NCBI RefSeq assembly: GCF_019399895.1
Contig: NC_091873.1
Span: 5,321,501-5,385,500 of the forward strand
Reading direction: 5' to 3'
Source: Cardiocondyla obscurior
Lineage: Eukaryota; Arthropoda; Insecta; Hymenoptera; Formicidae
Length of the DNA: 64,000 bases
Positions 50,701 through 63,702 of the stretch are shown piece by piece. Under the pieces are notes generated by a model, which saw only the letters and a program-made list of their open reading frames with translations, had not been told where the DNA came from and did no database searches. The translations under genes were made by a program, and so were the position numbers. Numbering within the stretch: position 1 is the stretch's first letter; each line of letters begins with the position of its first letter.

Positions 50701-53700
50701 TGGGGGACACTGGGAAACAATTCTATACCGCGCAATTCATGATCCTGATTACCTTTTGTGCGCGCAGCGATATTTCCGCGCGGTACAAAAATTGGACAAA
50801 AATACGCGTATTCGTTTATTCGCTATTCCGTGTCCGTAACCGTATTATACACGCCGTAAAGAATTTCGTGTCGAAAAACACCCTTAAATGTGCGGGGCAT
50901 CTCATTTCCTCCTATCCGAGAGTCTACGTGACATACATTAATCATGTCCCGTTCGTACTTAAGCGTAAATTTGATTTTATTCACCCTCGTCTCGTCCACC
51001 GAACTGGGGTAGAAACGCCTACCGCCGACATTAAATTTCTTTATTATTCTTCTTAATTCTTCTTTATAAAATCTTTCTTCCGTTCCCATTTAATTGAAAA
51101 CAGAAATATAAAATTAAGCGAATATCCATTTTTAGATGAAAATTAAAAAGAAAAAAAAACTTAATAAAATGTCTTTTAATTAGCTAATGTAACATCTAGC
51201 TGATGTACGCATACATTTATTATTACGACCAAGAGAAAGATTATCTTTAAAACAAAAGTTCACCGAGAAAAAAAATTTTTCATTCTCGTAATATCCTGAG
51301 TAAGAGCTTATTATTTCCTTCGATCATCGAGTTCCTCATCAAACAATCTTCAACGGATAATCGCAGAAAACATCGTCGAACAGTAGAAAAGTAAGTAGAA
51401 GTGATGTTCGAGAAATCGCACGATCAACATTGAAAAGAAAGTCTCGGATTCGAGTGAGATTTGAGTAGGATTCGAAGCAAGCAGGAAAAAAAAAAAAAAA
51501 AAAAAGCGGGGGAGCGAGAAAAAAGTGGCAAGTGTTCGACCGATCGACGGAGACGTAAGTGAAAGGCAAGACTGAGGAATTGCGGGTGTACGCGTAATAA
51601 GGGCCAGTCGCACCCTAAGTGACCAGAATGGCGCAATAATTCGTGGCTCTCGTGACGTTAAGAGGTCTGCCCTTTGCGTTCGTAGGGCCTACGTGTAGGT
51701 ACGTGTTCGGCCTCCCATACGGTTTTGCAGGCATCGTCCTAAATATAGACTCCCCCCCCTTACAACCTGACGTCCAATTATAGCTCTTTGATGCCCCGCG
51801 AGCCTCTATCGCGCTCACTTTAACACTCGCACTTCGGCGATAATTTTATCGCGAAGTACCGACCATTCATCGATAGCAAATCGCGAGAGAAATCGAAAGG
51901 CAAACGGAGAGAGAAAACGATCAAGTTGTTAATGAAATCATTTCTTTTTTTTTTTTTTTCAAGTTCTTGCCTTTAAAAATGTTATATTATCGTTCACATT
52001 GTGACAAACAATATTTTATAAAAATAATTTTATTTCTATTTTATTTTTGTTTAACTTCCCGCGCGAAGACAGATCGTGTATGATTTTATCTCGCGCTCAA
52101 AGATAACATGCCCACGATTATAATTTTCCAAAGTATTTTTAAGCTGCGCCTGCAAGCGAAATAGCGATCTATTTTGACTCGTTCGCGTTCTTATTTAAAC
52201 GTTGCCGCAGAAACGATCAATCAAGTAACGAATTTAGAAGATATTAATGATATAATATTTTTGATATAAAATATCTTTTTACTTTAATACCTCACTTATT
52301 TTTTTTACCAAACACGTACAGGTCTTTTTTATTTTTGTTACAGACAGTGGACGAATGTACAGCTAAATGTAGCAGTTTCATCCGATGGCGATCTCATCGA
52401 CGCATTTCGAAAAGCTTGTTACTAACAAGAAAGAACTGCCCGTTCTATTCTACCTTTTTTTTCTCCCCCCCGCGCCGTCCTTGCATTTCCGGCACACAAT
52501 AAGCGCTTGGCACAGACGAGCTTAAAACACCCTCTCCCGTCTGTGGGAATTAGCATGCTTGGAAACCGGAGGGCCTCAGGTGCACCTATGTCGGGGGTGT
52601 ACGCGAAACCCAACCACTAACCCTCTACTCCTTCATTTGGTACTACCCCTTCGTTTTGCCTGTCCCCTGCGCGGTGGAAATAGCATACAAGATAGCGCGT
52701 TTTTCAACGACAACGATAACGACCCCGTGGAAGTGGATAATCTTCGAATATGCCCGAGTATTGAGAGAGCTTGCAAATATTTGGTTTGAAAACGCATCGT
52801 GCCGCGCATTAAATTTAAGCCGATATCTAAACTCTCCGCTTTCTGTTCCTCTCGTCATCGCGGATATTAGACTCGCGGGACAAATTTAATTCATTATCGT
52901 CTTTCGATATTTCGTAATTACTGCACGTCCGATAAGATTATGAATAAAAATAAATAAGACGCTTTTAAATATATTTGTCACCAAGTGTGACAAGAACTAT
53001 GTTAATGTTTAAAAGAAAATACGTACTTAGCGTGTTTGAAGCTGAATTTAGAGACGCACGCGAGATCGAACTTATGCGCTCGATGTGCGAGTAACCTGCC
53101 AGCACGCGCTTCTGAGTTATAAGATCAATATAATGCGTGCACGCATATTCTCACGTACGCGACGCCACCCTTTTACGAATATCACTCGCTTTTCTGTCCT
53201 ATCGCATTTATCCGGAGGAAAGTGCACGAGGGAAGACGTTGATTCCTGGATATATAAATGTATACGGTGTCTAAAAGTTATGTTCCTTGCGAAAGAAATT
53301 ACGCGCGCCCGCGATCCTATAAATCACGAGAACGTACGTAGAAATTCGTAACGTAATCTACAACAATAAATGAAATTTCCATATTCTATATTATCCCATA
53401 TGGCCCGGCATTTATTCGGGAGATTTGACGGGTATCGATTTGCTCGCTAATTATCTCACGCGAATCGCGCGTTTCGTCGCTAACCATTTTAATTAAGTCA
53501 CATACACGCCACGGTGGAAGCGCTCGCAACACTTTCAGCGCGATTCAGAAGATCGATATTTCCCGACACCCTGTGGATATACGTGCGTGCGTCCGAGCAT
53601 GCGACCGGGTCGCGCGTGTGCGTGAGGGGAGGGAGAGGGGGGGGAGTGCGTGTACGAACGAAGGCTCGCATGCCGATGTACATCGCATCGGCACCCGCAC

Positions 53701-54950
53701 GAACGAGCCGAGTTAATAATGCACTCATTATTTTATCAATACCCAGAATATCGGATACGACACGTCTCGCGTATAGGGCTGGAAGGTGCTCGCAACCATT
53801 TCGCTCGTCTGCTCGCCGGTACCCGCCGCTACCACCGCCGCCGCCACCCTTCACGACTGCTATTCCCAGGTTGACTGACTGGGGGCGGGGAGGAGAAGAG
53901 AAAGAGAGAGAGAGAGAGTGAGAAAGGGACGTGCAAGGGGGTTGAAACGAATTTATGGCCGAGGCATATAACCCGCGCTTGATGGCGAGCTCGTTTCGAA
54001 ATTGCCCGACCATGTAACAACTGCGAGCATTAATATTTGATTGGCTATACGTGCGGTGGACTTTATTCGAAAAATGTACCTTTTCTCTCTCTCTCTTTTC
54101 CCTACTTTTTTTTTTTTATGCAAAATTCAAAGCTGTCTATTTAGCCGCGATATATAGCGCACATTGAAGAAAGCTTACTGTTAATTGTTTGAACTCGCGC
54201 TCAGATATGTCGTAATCACGATAACTAGCGGTTCGAAACAAATATACCTTTGTGGACTAATAAAATTTATTTTCGCGTTAACTTCGAATTATTCATTAAC
54301 ATTACGTACCCGCACACGCGACGCGCATACGCCGGGATTAAACGCGTTACCTATAGACTTCAATTAAAAAATAATTGCCGCATTCGGCCATTTATCATAA
54401 GCGCATTAAAACCCCGCGATAAAACCTTGTTTCAATATATCGGCAAATTGGCCTTGCGTATCGCGTGCACGTTTGCAATCCGTTAAAGTTCATGCAAATA
54501 ATATCGGTCGCGCATCAATATCTGCTCGTTTCTGTTGCACGAGCACGCGAGGATATACGCGAAGGAACGTTCGGCAACGGCTCATAGCACAATAATGACA
54601 ATAAATTACGGGAAAAAGAAAAAAAAAAACAAAACAAAAAAAAATCAGATTGTGCGCCGCGATATAATGATCGCCTCGCGAAAATAATAAACCATCATCC
54701 CTTTCCGACGCTCGTGCACTTGTGCGCCTGTTCGCTGGAAATGACAAAGTGATCGGAATCGACGGCGTGCATAATCGGACCTGCGGTATCTTTTACGGCC
54801 TAGATCGCTTATCGACAACTGGCGTAATAATAGCGATACGCACGCTTAGCGTGTCCGTCATTTCAGTGTGAAAGGGAATAAAAGCGTCGCGTCGGATAGT
54901 TGATAGTTGTTTCAGTAGAACGAGCAAAATGAGAAGAAGGGCAAAATTTA
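44793..54950. other. Long non-coding stretch
   Basis: About 10 kb with no supported gene. There is an AT-rich part at 45.2-46.2 kb and mixed sequence elsewhere. The 53.5-54.0 kb block is CpG-rich with a G-run cluster on the plus strand (53,626-53,644) and a GA-rich tract (53,885-53,930). Frames of up to 171 codons there are low in complexity and overlap on both strands. Long A/T runs lie near 49,859-49,869, 51,485-51,505 and 51,943-51,960. A GTACTCGAG-type motif recurs within 49,980-50,050. Confidence 0.4.
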
Positions 54951-54986
54951 CGAGAAAGAGAGAGAAAGAGAGAGAGAGAGAGAGAT
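54951..54986 (+). repeat. GA-rich microsatellite
   Basis: An imperfect (GA)n/(GAAA)n stretch with a clean run of about ten GA units at its 3' end. Confidence 0.88.
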
Positions 54987-57900
54987 GAAAGTGCATGTCA
55001 CACGCGATACACTCTTTCCTATAAATACTCCGTAACATTGTAAAACATGTAAATGCATCTATTCGCATTCTGTGTTCTTTGCATTAATCTTTTTATCCGC
55101 CAGTTTGTCTCTATTGTACGATTACAAGTAATAAAAATTTATTATAATTTAAATCTCGATTTTTTTTCAAACAAGCAGATTATTTGAGCCTACTTGAAAA
55201 ATAAATTATTTTACACCGTTGTCGCTTTAGATTGTTATTAGCTATTCTGTAAACCTGCAGTCGACGAAGCGCTTGATGTTAACTTGTGTGGTAAGTATAG
55301 CTATTTCGTCAGCGTTATCGCACGTTTTAAGGCGTACAAGACGATCGATAAGTCTCAATGCTTACTCTCGACTACACAAAGTACACGACGAAGCAATTTC
55401 AACAAAGTGAATAACTGTCAGCAATTTATCTGAATAAGCCTATCGCGACTTATACATAGATATGCGCGCGCTCGCGTGGACGTGTACGCGACGTGTCGGC
55501 ACCTGAGAATGTGTGCAAACGTATGCGTGTTCGTGCACGTGGGACGATTTTAAGACCGGCGAGATAATCGCGTAGCAGGTAGCAGGTGTCACGTCGGCGA
55601 CGATGACCGCTCCGAGATATGAATTTGAAGGAAGCATATACGTCGTGTAATGACAGATACGCGAAGAAGGTTCAGTAGATTACGCATAATCGATTCGACT
55701 GATTTATCATCACGAGAATGTTGGACGGCCGTTCGCTCTCGTGATTATCTATGCGTATTATCAGTGACGACTGCTTTCGTATAAAAGATTTCTTTGATTT
55801 TTATTTTCTTTTTCTTTTTTTTTTAAGCACTCAAAAATTTCCAATTATTTTATCGTATACCGAAATAAAATAAAAAAGTAAAAATATGCACTTCTCTAAA
55901 TGCAAATGAATATTGCCGAGACAATTATTTTATATTATCAGAGATTACAGAGAGCGCGCTTCGCTATCACTATCACTCGAGAGATGAACGACCGAAAGAA
56001 TGACGGTGATTTATCGCGGCGATTTTTTACGATTAGAATTAAGAAGCGCGACGAACGATCATCAGATTTATTAATCCTGACCGATAACCAGATAACAATA
56101 TATCTATACCTCGCGATAATAAAATATACGTATAAATGCACGGTACATCGGAATTATAATTTTTAATAATTTCCCCCCTTTTTTTTTAGGTAGAATCAGT
56201 TACGGTAAATACTTAATTGAAGATCAATAATTCGTACCGCTGTTATTATGAAGCGCTTAAATTCTTCTATTTTCTCAGGCAAGCGGTTTCAGGAAATTTT
56301 CGCGAAACTTTCGCCGAGTTAAATAAGGAGCCACAATTAATCACTTACTGTTTTTCAACGGGTACTCGTACATCCGCGTTTAACGCTGTTTCTCATGGCT
56401 TAAACTTCCCGTGGACTTTTAACAAGATGGAATCTTGTTAAGCTCTCCTAACTTCGTCGACATCGCCAAAACTAACTTTAAAAACTGTTTTAGTGAAATA
56501 TTTGAATATTAAAAATACCTCGGGATTAGTGTGTAAATTACAAGTTACGGATGAATATTAGAATTAATTTTTAATTTCGACTAGCGGTTCATTCACCTCG
56601 TAAGCCGATTATTAATTATTTGATCGACGATAATGGATATCAGTTAAATATAACGTGCAATGAAAATTTCAAGCCATCACCAATTTATTTTTCGGCTTTA
56701 GAAAATCTTACACGGTATTTTAATAGCGGAGCAAAAGGCCTAGATGCCGGACCTGCGTTGGCGGTGGACTCATTAATTTCTTTGGCAGAGTTTCTAATTG
56801 GCTGCCTGATCTTTTATTTATGACATACATCGATTTTACGAGAGAAAAGTTCCACGTTAATAACGTTAGTTAAATCCTTTCGCACGCCTCCGAAACCAAT
56901 ATTTATGCGTTCTATTTTATGCATTTTACTTTAATGATTTTACTTCGTTTACAAAGGAAAGAGACGCGAGGCTGTTCCAAAGAATTCATCGCTTTTATTT
57001 GTACCGTGGCTTAAAAAAATTTTAAAAAGAGAGATATAATATATGAATCTAATATTGCACTTATACACCAATAAAACGCTACGTATATTACGCCGCTAGT
57101 TTACAGAAAGCCCCTGCCATTTTTTTTCATCCTCGATCTTTCTACGGCACTTAGAAAGACGCTGGAAACAAGAAAGAGAACCCTTAAATTCATCATCGGA
57201 GGCATCTCAAAGATACGGGTCGTTAAGCTGGGAGCTTATGATTCACGATCGGCTTTGTATCCGCGAAAGTCTGACTGCTCCAATGAGAGAGAACTAAACA
57301 GCGGAGAAGAAAGGTACCGATGCCAGCGAGGAAAGAAAAACCAGGCCTACGGATCCTTCGCGTCGAGGATAATTGAGGGTTCTGTGAATCAATACACCGC
57401 GCCGGGGCGCGCGGAACGATATGCCGGAAGGCTCACGGGATTTCGAAGTATAATGCCCGGTATCCGAGATATAATTAAGGCGACTTTTCAATTTAACTCC
57501 GATATTTTAAAAGATATAATTAAGGACCAACCCGCCACTCAGTGACGAGGCCACTAATTGCGCGAGGGGGAATCCCTGAGGGATATTCGCCTGGAGGGCG
57601 GAGGCATTTCTATGCCTGCCGTACCTACGTATATATGTATACGCGTACAACTACGTACCCTACACCTTTGGTACGGCCGTACCCGCACCATCGGCGCGCC
57701 GCAGCACGACGTGAAACACACCATGGACACGTCCTGCGGCACGCCATGGTACACGTCTACCATAGATGTCCCCCGGGAACGATCCATCCACATCTCTCGC
57801 GCTGCGCCTCCGTCGTTCGCGGGACCTCACTCCTTGTTTCTTCCACCCTCCCCCTTAATTTTTTTTTTTTTTTCATTTCTCTTCCGTGTCCTCTCTTTTT

Positions 57901-58996
57901 CTCGCGATGCTCCTCTTTCCGCGTCCTCCTTGTTATCGGGTACAAGGTCAAACCGATCGAAGGTAATTTTCTTGTTTTTTTTTTTTCCGTTCCACTTATC
58001 CCCCGAGAACCATTCTTTTCGCGCTCCCTTTTTATTTTCGTTCTAACGCCCCGCTCCTTTCTATATTATATATTCTATTCCTTTTCCTTTCCGTCTCTCT
58101 TACTTCTCTTATAGAATTCGCGAATTCGAGGACGACGAGAGGACCGAGAGAAAAGCATAGATGGAAATTAGTTCGAGATACAGTTACCCATCGGCGAATT
58201 GGATAAAACTTTTTGGACGCGAGCCCTAATTAAAAGTACTACCGATCCTGAGGGAAATATTCGTTGACCGATGACGAACGTGTTCGACGTAATTATCGCT
58301 TTAACTTTTTCTCATTATTCAATGCGTATACGACGGCATAAGTTAGATATAATACAACGAATTGTAATTTATAACTTCGTCGGAAATCAAGCTCGAAAAA
58401 GTTGCAAATATGTATCCAAAATATTATAATTCAATAGTGTTAAAAATTAATTTTTATAACTATTTTATTGTTCAAAAAAAGTATTATTAAAAATAAATAG
58501 CGCGCGCGAAACACGTACTTTACACCGTTTAATCGTCATAAAAATTTCACTGTGCACGCGTGTCGATTTCCCGTGCAATATCGCATCCGTGCCATTTAAA
58601 TTCTAATGAAGAGCTATATAGAATATCGGCGCTGAAGAAATCGAATAAGCCGTGCTAAATTGCCGAAATTTCCAATCGGCAAAGTCGCGTTCGCGCGGAG
58701 ACCAGTGATCGATTTAACCGACTCGATCGGAACGAGACTCGCAATTTCGGTCGGCGTAATTACGTGATAAAAGTGGAACGAATGACTTTTTTCCACAAGA
58801 AAAATATACGGCTAAATGCAATATAGATTTCAAATTAAGTTACACTATCCGCGCTATACGTTACACATATAAGATACTATCCCGAAAGATTTGTCGAAGT
58901 TCGTAATATTGATCGTGCTCCCCGAGATTCAATTTCTTATTCTAATTTATGAGTTTCCTAGTAAAAAAAAAAAAAAATAAATAAATAATTATAATT
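54987..58996. other. Non-coding stretch
   Basis: No gene is supported. The longest frame, 190 codons at 57,542-58,114 (+), lies in a T/C-rich low-complexity region with a T-run. It overlaps a 162-codon frame in another phase, so I treat it as chance. The rest is AT-rich. Confidence 0.4.
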
Positions 58997-59049
58997 ATGT
59001 ACGTACATAATTTTATTCCGGCGGCAGAATTAAAATTATGTACGTACAT
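58997..59049. repeat. Short hairpin built on a GTACGTAC palindrome
   Basis: ATGTACGTACATAATTTTA (19 bp) recurs inverted about 15 nt downstream around a GC-rich loop (CCGGCGGC). Each arm itself starts with a 12-bp palindrome. No function is evident. Confidence 0.7.
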
Positions 59050-61118
59050 ACCTATGTAAATGCATGGAAATTCCGGAAACCAGAAACAAGCTCGAACGGA
59101 ATAAAGTATCAAATATTCTCATCGCGTCGCTAATGCTTTCGCATATTATAGACATCGCGACACAGTGTTATTCAAGACGATAAGATTTCGCGGGCGTATT
59201 CGCGACTGCTATTATGAATGCGATTTAAGGAGGCGAAGTCACGACGCGTCTGAGCTTCTCCTTCGCACAATATCGTAATCAAAGCCACCACTGTCTTTCC
59301 CGGCCGTCACAATAGCATCGTTCGAGAGGAATGGACCATCATCGTCGCCGTCGTCGGCACTCAAAGCTAAAAGACACTAATCTTTGAGCTACGAAGCGAC
59401 GGAGAATAATGGATTTCATCTCGAAAATATCGTCTGAGGTACTAATAAGAATTGTTAAAGCACGATCAAAGCGTATTTTTTCGGTATCAAGAACAGTTTC
59501 GAGAAATTAGTACTACACTTATCATTCTATTATATATTTGAGTTAATTATGTATGTGATATGTATAATAATAATCAAAATCATTACAAAAAAACAAAGAA
59601 AAAAAAAATATATATTTATATAAAGAAAATTTACAAGATATCGATACGATTGATTAATATTTTAAATGCTACAAATAAATTTGAAACGCATTATGAATAG
59701 CATAAGATGTACTGTTAGTGTAATTTTATAAGATCTATTTGTAAATTTCATTGTCATGACGTTTTACTTCACGAAACTGGGCTTGATAGTGACAGGAAAG
59801 TTTACTGTAGTAAGTTAAAGGTCCTTTGCATAGAGAATTCCCTTTGATAAGAACTCACGACATCGTCGCATCGATTTCTCAAAGTATTACCAAGGGCCGA
59901 CCACAAGGTTAGCGAGTTTCGTCGGAGAGGTTCACCAGGATTGACCCCTCGAAGATCAAAGGGAACCTCAAATCGATGGGGTTGCCCCGATTCAATTTAT
60001 CCGTACCGATTTTATCGCTACCACCGGGTTTTTCTCTTCTTTCCGGGAATAGGCACACCTTTCATTCGTTATTAAAGCCACGCAATCAGTGATTTCCGGC
60101 GATTGAATGTTGATTTCTCCCTAACCCCCTCCTCCCTCCCCAAGAAAGAAAATCACGATAATCTTTTTGTGAGCGGAAAAGGCTAATTATCTGGTTAAAT
60201 CTGATTAAATAAAATCTATAAATTTTTTTTTTAAGTCGAATAAAAAGTTATTACGAATTTTTAAATATAATTAATTCGCGATATTATTTTGTAATATTTT
60301 AAATACGACAAGAAAATTTAGGCGATTAAATCAGCAAAACGTAAATTAGAAAGGAATTTATGATAATTATCCTGTAACTACAAAAGACTTCAATATATTC
60401 GTAGCAGGAAACGGAGGGCTGCCGGTTACGGCGACGTCGTGCGATTAAATATTTGTAAAATCGTCCTTTAGAGTTCGCGTTTGCCAGCGAGAGGGGATAC
60501 ACAGCATTTATAAATCCGCGAAGTCGGGAATTAACGACCGCGACAAGCGAACTGTGCCATTGTCTTTACTGAAAACTTCGAGCCAGATCGACGGAACTTT
60601 TCTCAGATGGCGAAAGGGCGTGCCCGTTCATAGGACGTCTGTCGGCAGTTAGCAAAGTATGGCACGCTCGGGGGAGCGCCCGATATGATTTCACGCAATT
60701 TCAGGGACAGAGGAACATTGTGAACCTCGGTGGAGTGGTTGCCAGAGCGGAGGGACGAGGGAAAGAGTACGAAAGGGAGACGAGGGGGACAAAGGGCTCT
60801 GAGTAGAGCGATTAGCACGGCCCATTGCGCGATGCTAGTGGCACACAACAGCGACCCTGTTCAACTTGGACCGTTTCCAACCATCCAGGACTATCCTTTA
60901 TACTGACAGCATCGTCCTGAGTACAATCGGTGACACACGACGCGGGTAAAAAGTATTTTTGTTATAGTTGTACCGTGTGGCGCCATATCATTGTTACAAA
61001 AAAAAATATACTATTTGTTTTTAATTTTACCCACCCTAATATCATAATCATAATCATATAATAATAATCATAATAATCAATACATAAATGAAGCATTATA
61101 AAAAATTTTCTCACTCAC
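59050..61118. other. Non-coding stretch before the minus-strand exon group
   Basis: No gene is supported. The minus-strand frame at 60,603-60,848 (81 codons) begins with a hydrophobic N-terminus, but I see no support for it as a gene. 61,030-61,085 contains an irregular CATAAT-type repeat. Confidence 0.4.
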
Positions 61119-61158
61119 CAGTTTGATGCGCAGCAGCAGAGATTTGCAGCTTTGAATC
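61119..61158 (-). CDS. Possible 40-nt micro-exon
   Basis: On the minus strand a good acceptor (TATTTGTATGTTGCAG) precedes 40 nt that end at a strong donor, GTGAGTGAG. Entered in phase 0, which is the exit phase of the module upstream at 61,855, it reads DSKLQISAAAHQT plus one base. Both splice signals match consensus well, and the frame fits the upstream candidate exon. Against it, the block is short and no downstream exon was found. The product is unknown. Confidence 0.4.
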
Positions 61159-61343
61159 CTGCAACATACAAATAAAAAATAAAAATTATAGAGATGTGCA
61201 GCCAATATTCACCATGAAAAAAAAAAATACAAGTCTCTAATTATCTTTTACATTAAATAGTTAAAAATAAAGAAATATATAATTGTAACAAAATATTGAA
61301 TAAATTAAGCTTCTTGAAGAAATTGAATAAAAATAATAATTAC

Positions 61344-61415
61344 CATAAAGATGCTCTGCCAAAACAAGACGCCTTTCCTAGGCCTGCTCCTCCTCTCAGA
61401 CGGGGATGTCATCCA
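61344..61415 (-). CDS. Duplicated 72-nt exon-like module, copy 1
   Basis: On the minus strand a 72-nt block is preceded by AG and followed by a GTAATT donor-like sequence (weaker than in copy 2). It reads in phase 0 from WMTSPSERRSRPRKGVLF. Over the 60-bp core (61,362-61,421) it differs from copy 2 (61,873-61,932) at about four positions. There is no polypyrimidine tract before the AG, so the 5' boundary is uncertain. It may be a tandem exon duplication or a degraded copy. Confidence 0.33.
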
Positions 61416-61854
61416 CTAGTCACACACTCCCTAACTTCGCGTTCGAATAACAAAGAAGCGCGCGATATTGTACGACACTCCCGATTGCGCAAAAAGTATA
61501 CTAAAAATTCGTAACGCGATTACTTGATGCGGTACTTCCGAACGTATGCGACCGACGAACCGATCACAGTTCGTGTATACTGTAAAATGTTGAATCGGCG
61601 ACGCGGATGAGTAATTCGAAAATACCGTACGATGTTACCGTTTACAAAAAATTTACACGCGAAGTAAACGCGACCGACGAACCCCCGACAGTTCGTTTTT
61701 CATTCAAATCGGCGATGAAAACACTTCGATGAATCTGTAACACAGAAAAATAGAATTAAAATGCTAGAAATGTTCAACAAAATAATATTTGCAAAAAAAA
61801 ATTCAAGCAATATCAAAGAACGGAATATTAATTGTATTTAAAAATGATACTTAC

Positions 61855-62085
61855 CACAACGTTGTCCGGTGGAAACAAGATGCCTTTCCTAGGCCTGCTC
61901 CTCCTCTCAGAAGGGGATGTCGTCCACTGGTCGTTCGCGAAGAACGCGTCCAAAGAATTACCTCCGGCCAGGTTGAAGTCCCAGAACTTTATGAAGAGAT
62001 CACGACGAGAAACGAATATTCGCGAACACAACCGTGGCCGGCAAGACAATACGTACATACACAACGAAAAACTGTGCGAAAACAT
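61855..62085 (-). CDS. Possible first coding exon, unknown protein
   Basis: An open frame starts at an ATG ending at 62,085 and runs 77 codons to a consensus donor, GTAAGTATC, in phase 0. The first part (MFSHSFSLCMYVLSC) is hydrophobic with Ser/Cys and is not a clean signal peptide. The middle part reads DLFIKFWDFNLAGGNSLDAF, and the end carries SERRSRPRKGILFPPDNVV, a basic motif shared with 61,344-61,415 and with 25,642-25,723. The 72-nt core may instead be a separate exon starting after the AG at 61,927-61,928. The tandem array begins just upstream, so this could be the first unique part of a gene whose 5' region lies in the array. I do not recognise the family. Confidence 0.35.
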
Positions 62086-62725
62086 GCTGCGCGAATGTTT
62101 ATCAAGTCCTTTTGTTCCGCAATCGACGAACGCTATGACGCCGTGTGTTACGAATCAACAATGTCCTTGGCGAGCTCGCAAACGTACGCCGTGAGGTCGC
62201 CGAGCAGCATCGAACCGAGCACAGGGCGCGCGGGGAGAGGCAAGGGGAAATCGCGAGAACATACGGCACGAATATACAAGTTCTTTTACTACGCAATCTA
62301 CGCACACTATGACGCCGTGTGTTACAAATCAACAATGTCCTTGGCGAGCTCGCGAAATACGTACGCCGTAAAGGTCGCCGAGCAACATCGAACTGAGCAC
62401 AGCGCGCGCGGGAAGAGGCAAGAGAGAATCGCGAGAACATACGGCACGAATATACAAGTTCTTTTATTCCGCAATCGACACACTATGACGCCGTATGTTA
62501 CGAATCAACAATGTCCTTGGCGAGCTTGCGAAATACGTACGCCGTAAAGGTCGCCGAGCAGCATCGAACTGAGCACAGCACGACTACAGTCTCGAAAGAG
62601 CATTCCATTATGGCTCGATACGAATAATCGCCCGTTCACTTGATTGACTGCTTGAGAAAGTCGTAGATGCGAAACACTCGCGGTGCGATCGACGAAATTA
62701 TGAAAGTCATAGTCACAGACATTAC

Positions 62726-62982
62726 CGTGAACAGATGCGCAGAAACACAGTAGGAAACTAATCAGGAACGTGGGACGAGAATATTCGGGAATCTCAGCCT
62801 TGCGAACCGGCGATCCTTCCACGTCGATAGCCCGTGGCAGAATGACTCGGCGTAGGCTTGCTGCGAGCTCGCGATCAGGCGATCCACGGAGCGCTGTGAT
62901 TGGTCGGCGCGCTACAGTATGGCCCTCACGCGGCGCTGCGAGTCGCGGTGAGGCACGGGCAATTCACAGAGACCGTCTTTGC
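62726..62982 (-). other. Exon-like block inside the array, copy 1
   Basis: On the minus strand a clean acceptor (AATTTATATTTCCAG) is followed by 257 nt and then CACG and GTAATG. The same block with the same acceptor recurs at 63,703-63,907. This copy carries GTG where the other has the ATG, and it has about 50 extra nt before the donor. One frame runs through it past the donor and contains a hydrophobic run (FLISFLLCFCASVHG), but it has no ATG. It may be a non-coding or decayed exon. The CCAATCA motif within is shared by both copies. Confidence 0.33.
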
Positions 62983-63702
62983 CTGGAAATATAAATTAAA
63001 TATATTAGTACGCACGTTACACCGATTTTATTTTACTTAATACAAGAGAGGATTTATTTATATTAAAAACTATCTTGGCGAGCTCGCGAACTACGTACGC
63101 CGTGAAAGTCGCCGAGCAGCATCGAACTGAGCACAGCGCGCGCGGGGAGAGGCAAGGGGGAATCGCTAGAATATACGGCACGAATATACAAGTTCTTTTA
63201 TTCCGCAATCGACACACACTATGACGCCGTGTGTTACGAATTAACAATGTCCTTGGCGAGCTCGCGAACTTCGTACGTACCGTAAAAGTCGCCGAGCAGC
63301 ATCGAACTGAGCACAGAGCACGCGGCGGCGAGCGCGGGGAGAGGCAAGGGGGAATCGCGAGAACATACGGCACGAATATACAAGTTCTTTTATTCCGCAA
63401 CCGACACACACTATGACGCCGTCTTTACGAATCAACGAATGTCCTTGGCGAGCTCGCGAACTTCGTACGTACCGTAAAAGTCGCCGAGCAGCATCGAACT
63501 GAGCACAGAGCACGCGGCGGCGAGCGCGGGAAGAGGAAAGGGAGAATCGCGACTACAGTCTCGGAAGAGTATTTTATTATGGCTCGATACGAATAATCGC
63601 CCGTTCACTTGATTAACTGCTTGAGAAAGTCGTAGGTGCAAAACACTCGCGGTACGATCGACGAAATTATAAAATATATATATATATAGTTACAATTATT
63701 AC

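Noticed and set aside
53498..54013. 171-codon minus-strand frame overlapped by a 135-codon plus-strand frame
   Set aside because: CpG-rich, low-complexity DNA where stops are rare on both strands. No domain seen.
57542..58114. 190-codon plus-strand frame
   Set aside because: T/C-rich low complexity with poly-Phe from T-runs, and it overlaps a 162-codon frame in another phase. No motif.
60603..60848. Minus-strand 81-codon frame with hydrophobic start, considered as a downstream exon of the 61 kb group
   Set aside because: No acceptor tract, frame link or family signature ties it to the upstream blocks.
61789..62547. Longest open frame in the window (252 codons, +)
   Set aside because: It runs through the tandem monomers and its translation repeats with them. 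The splice-like signals and AATAAA are on the other strand.
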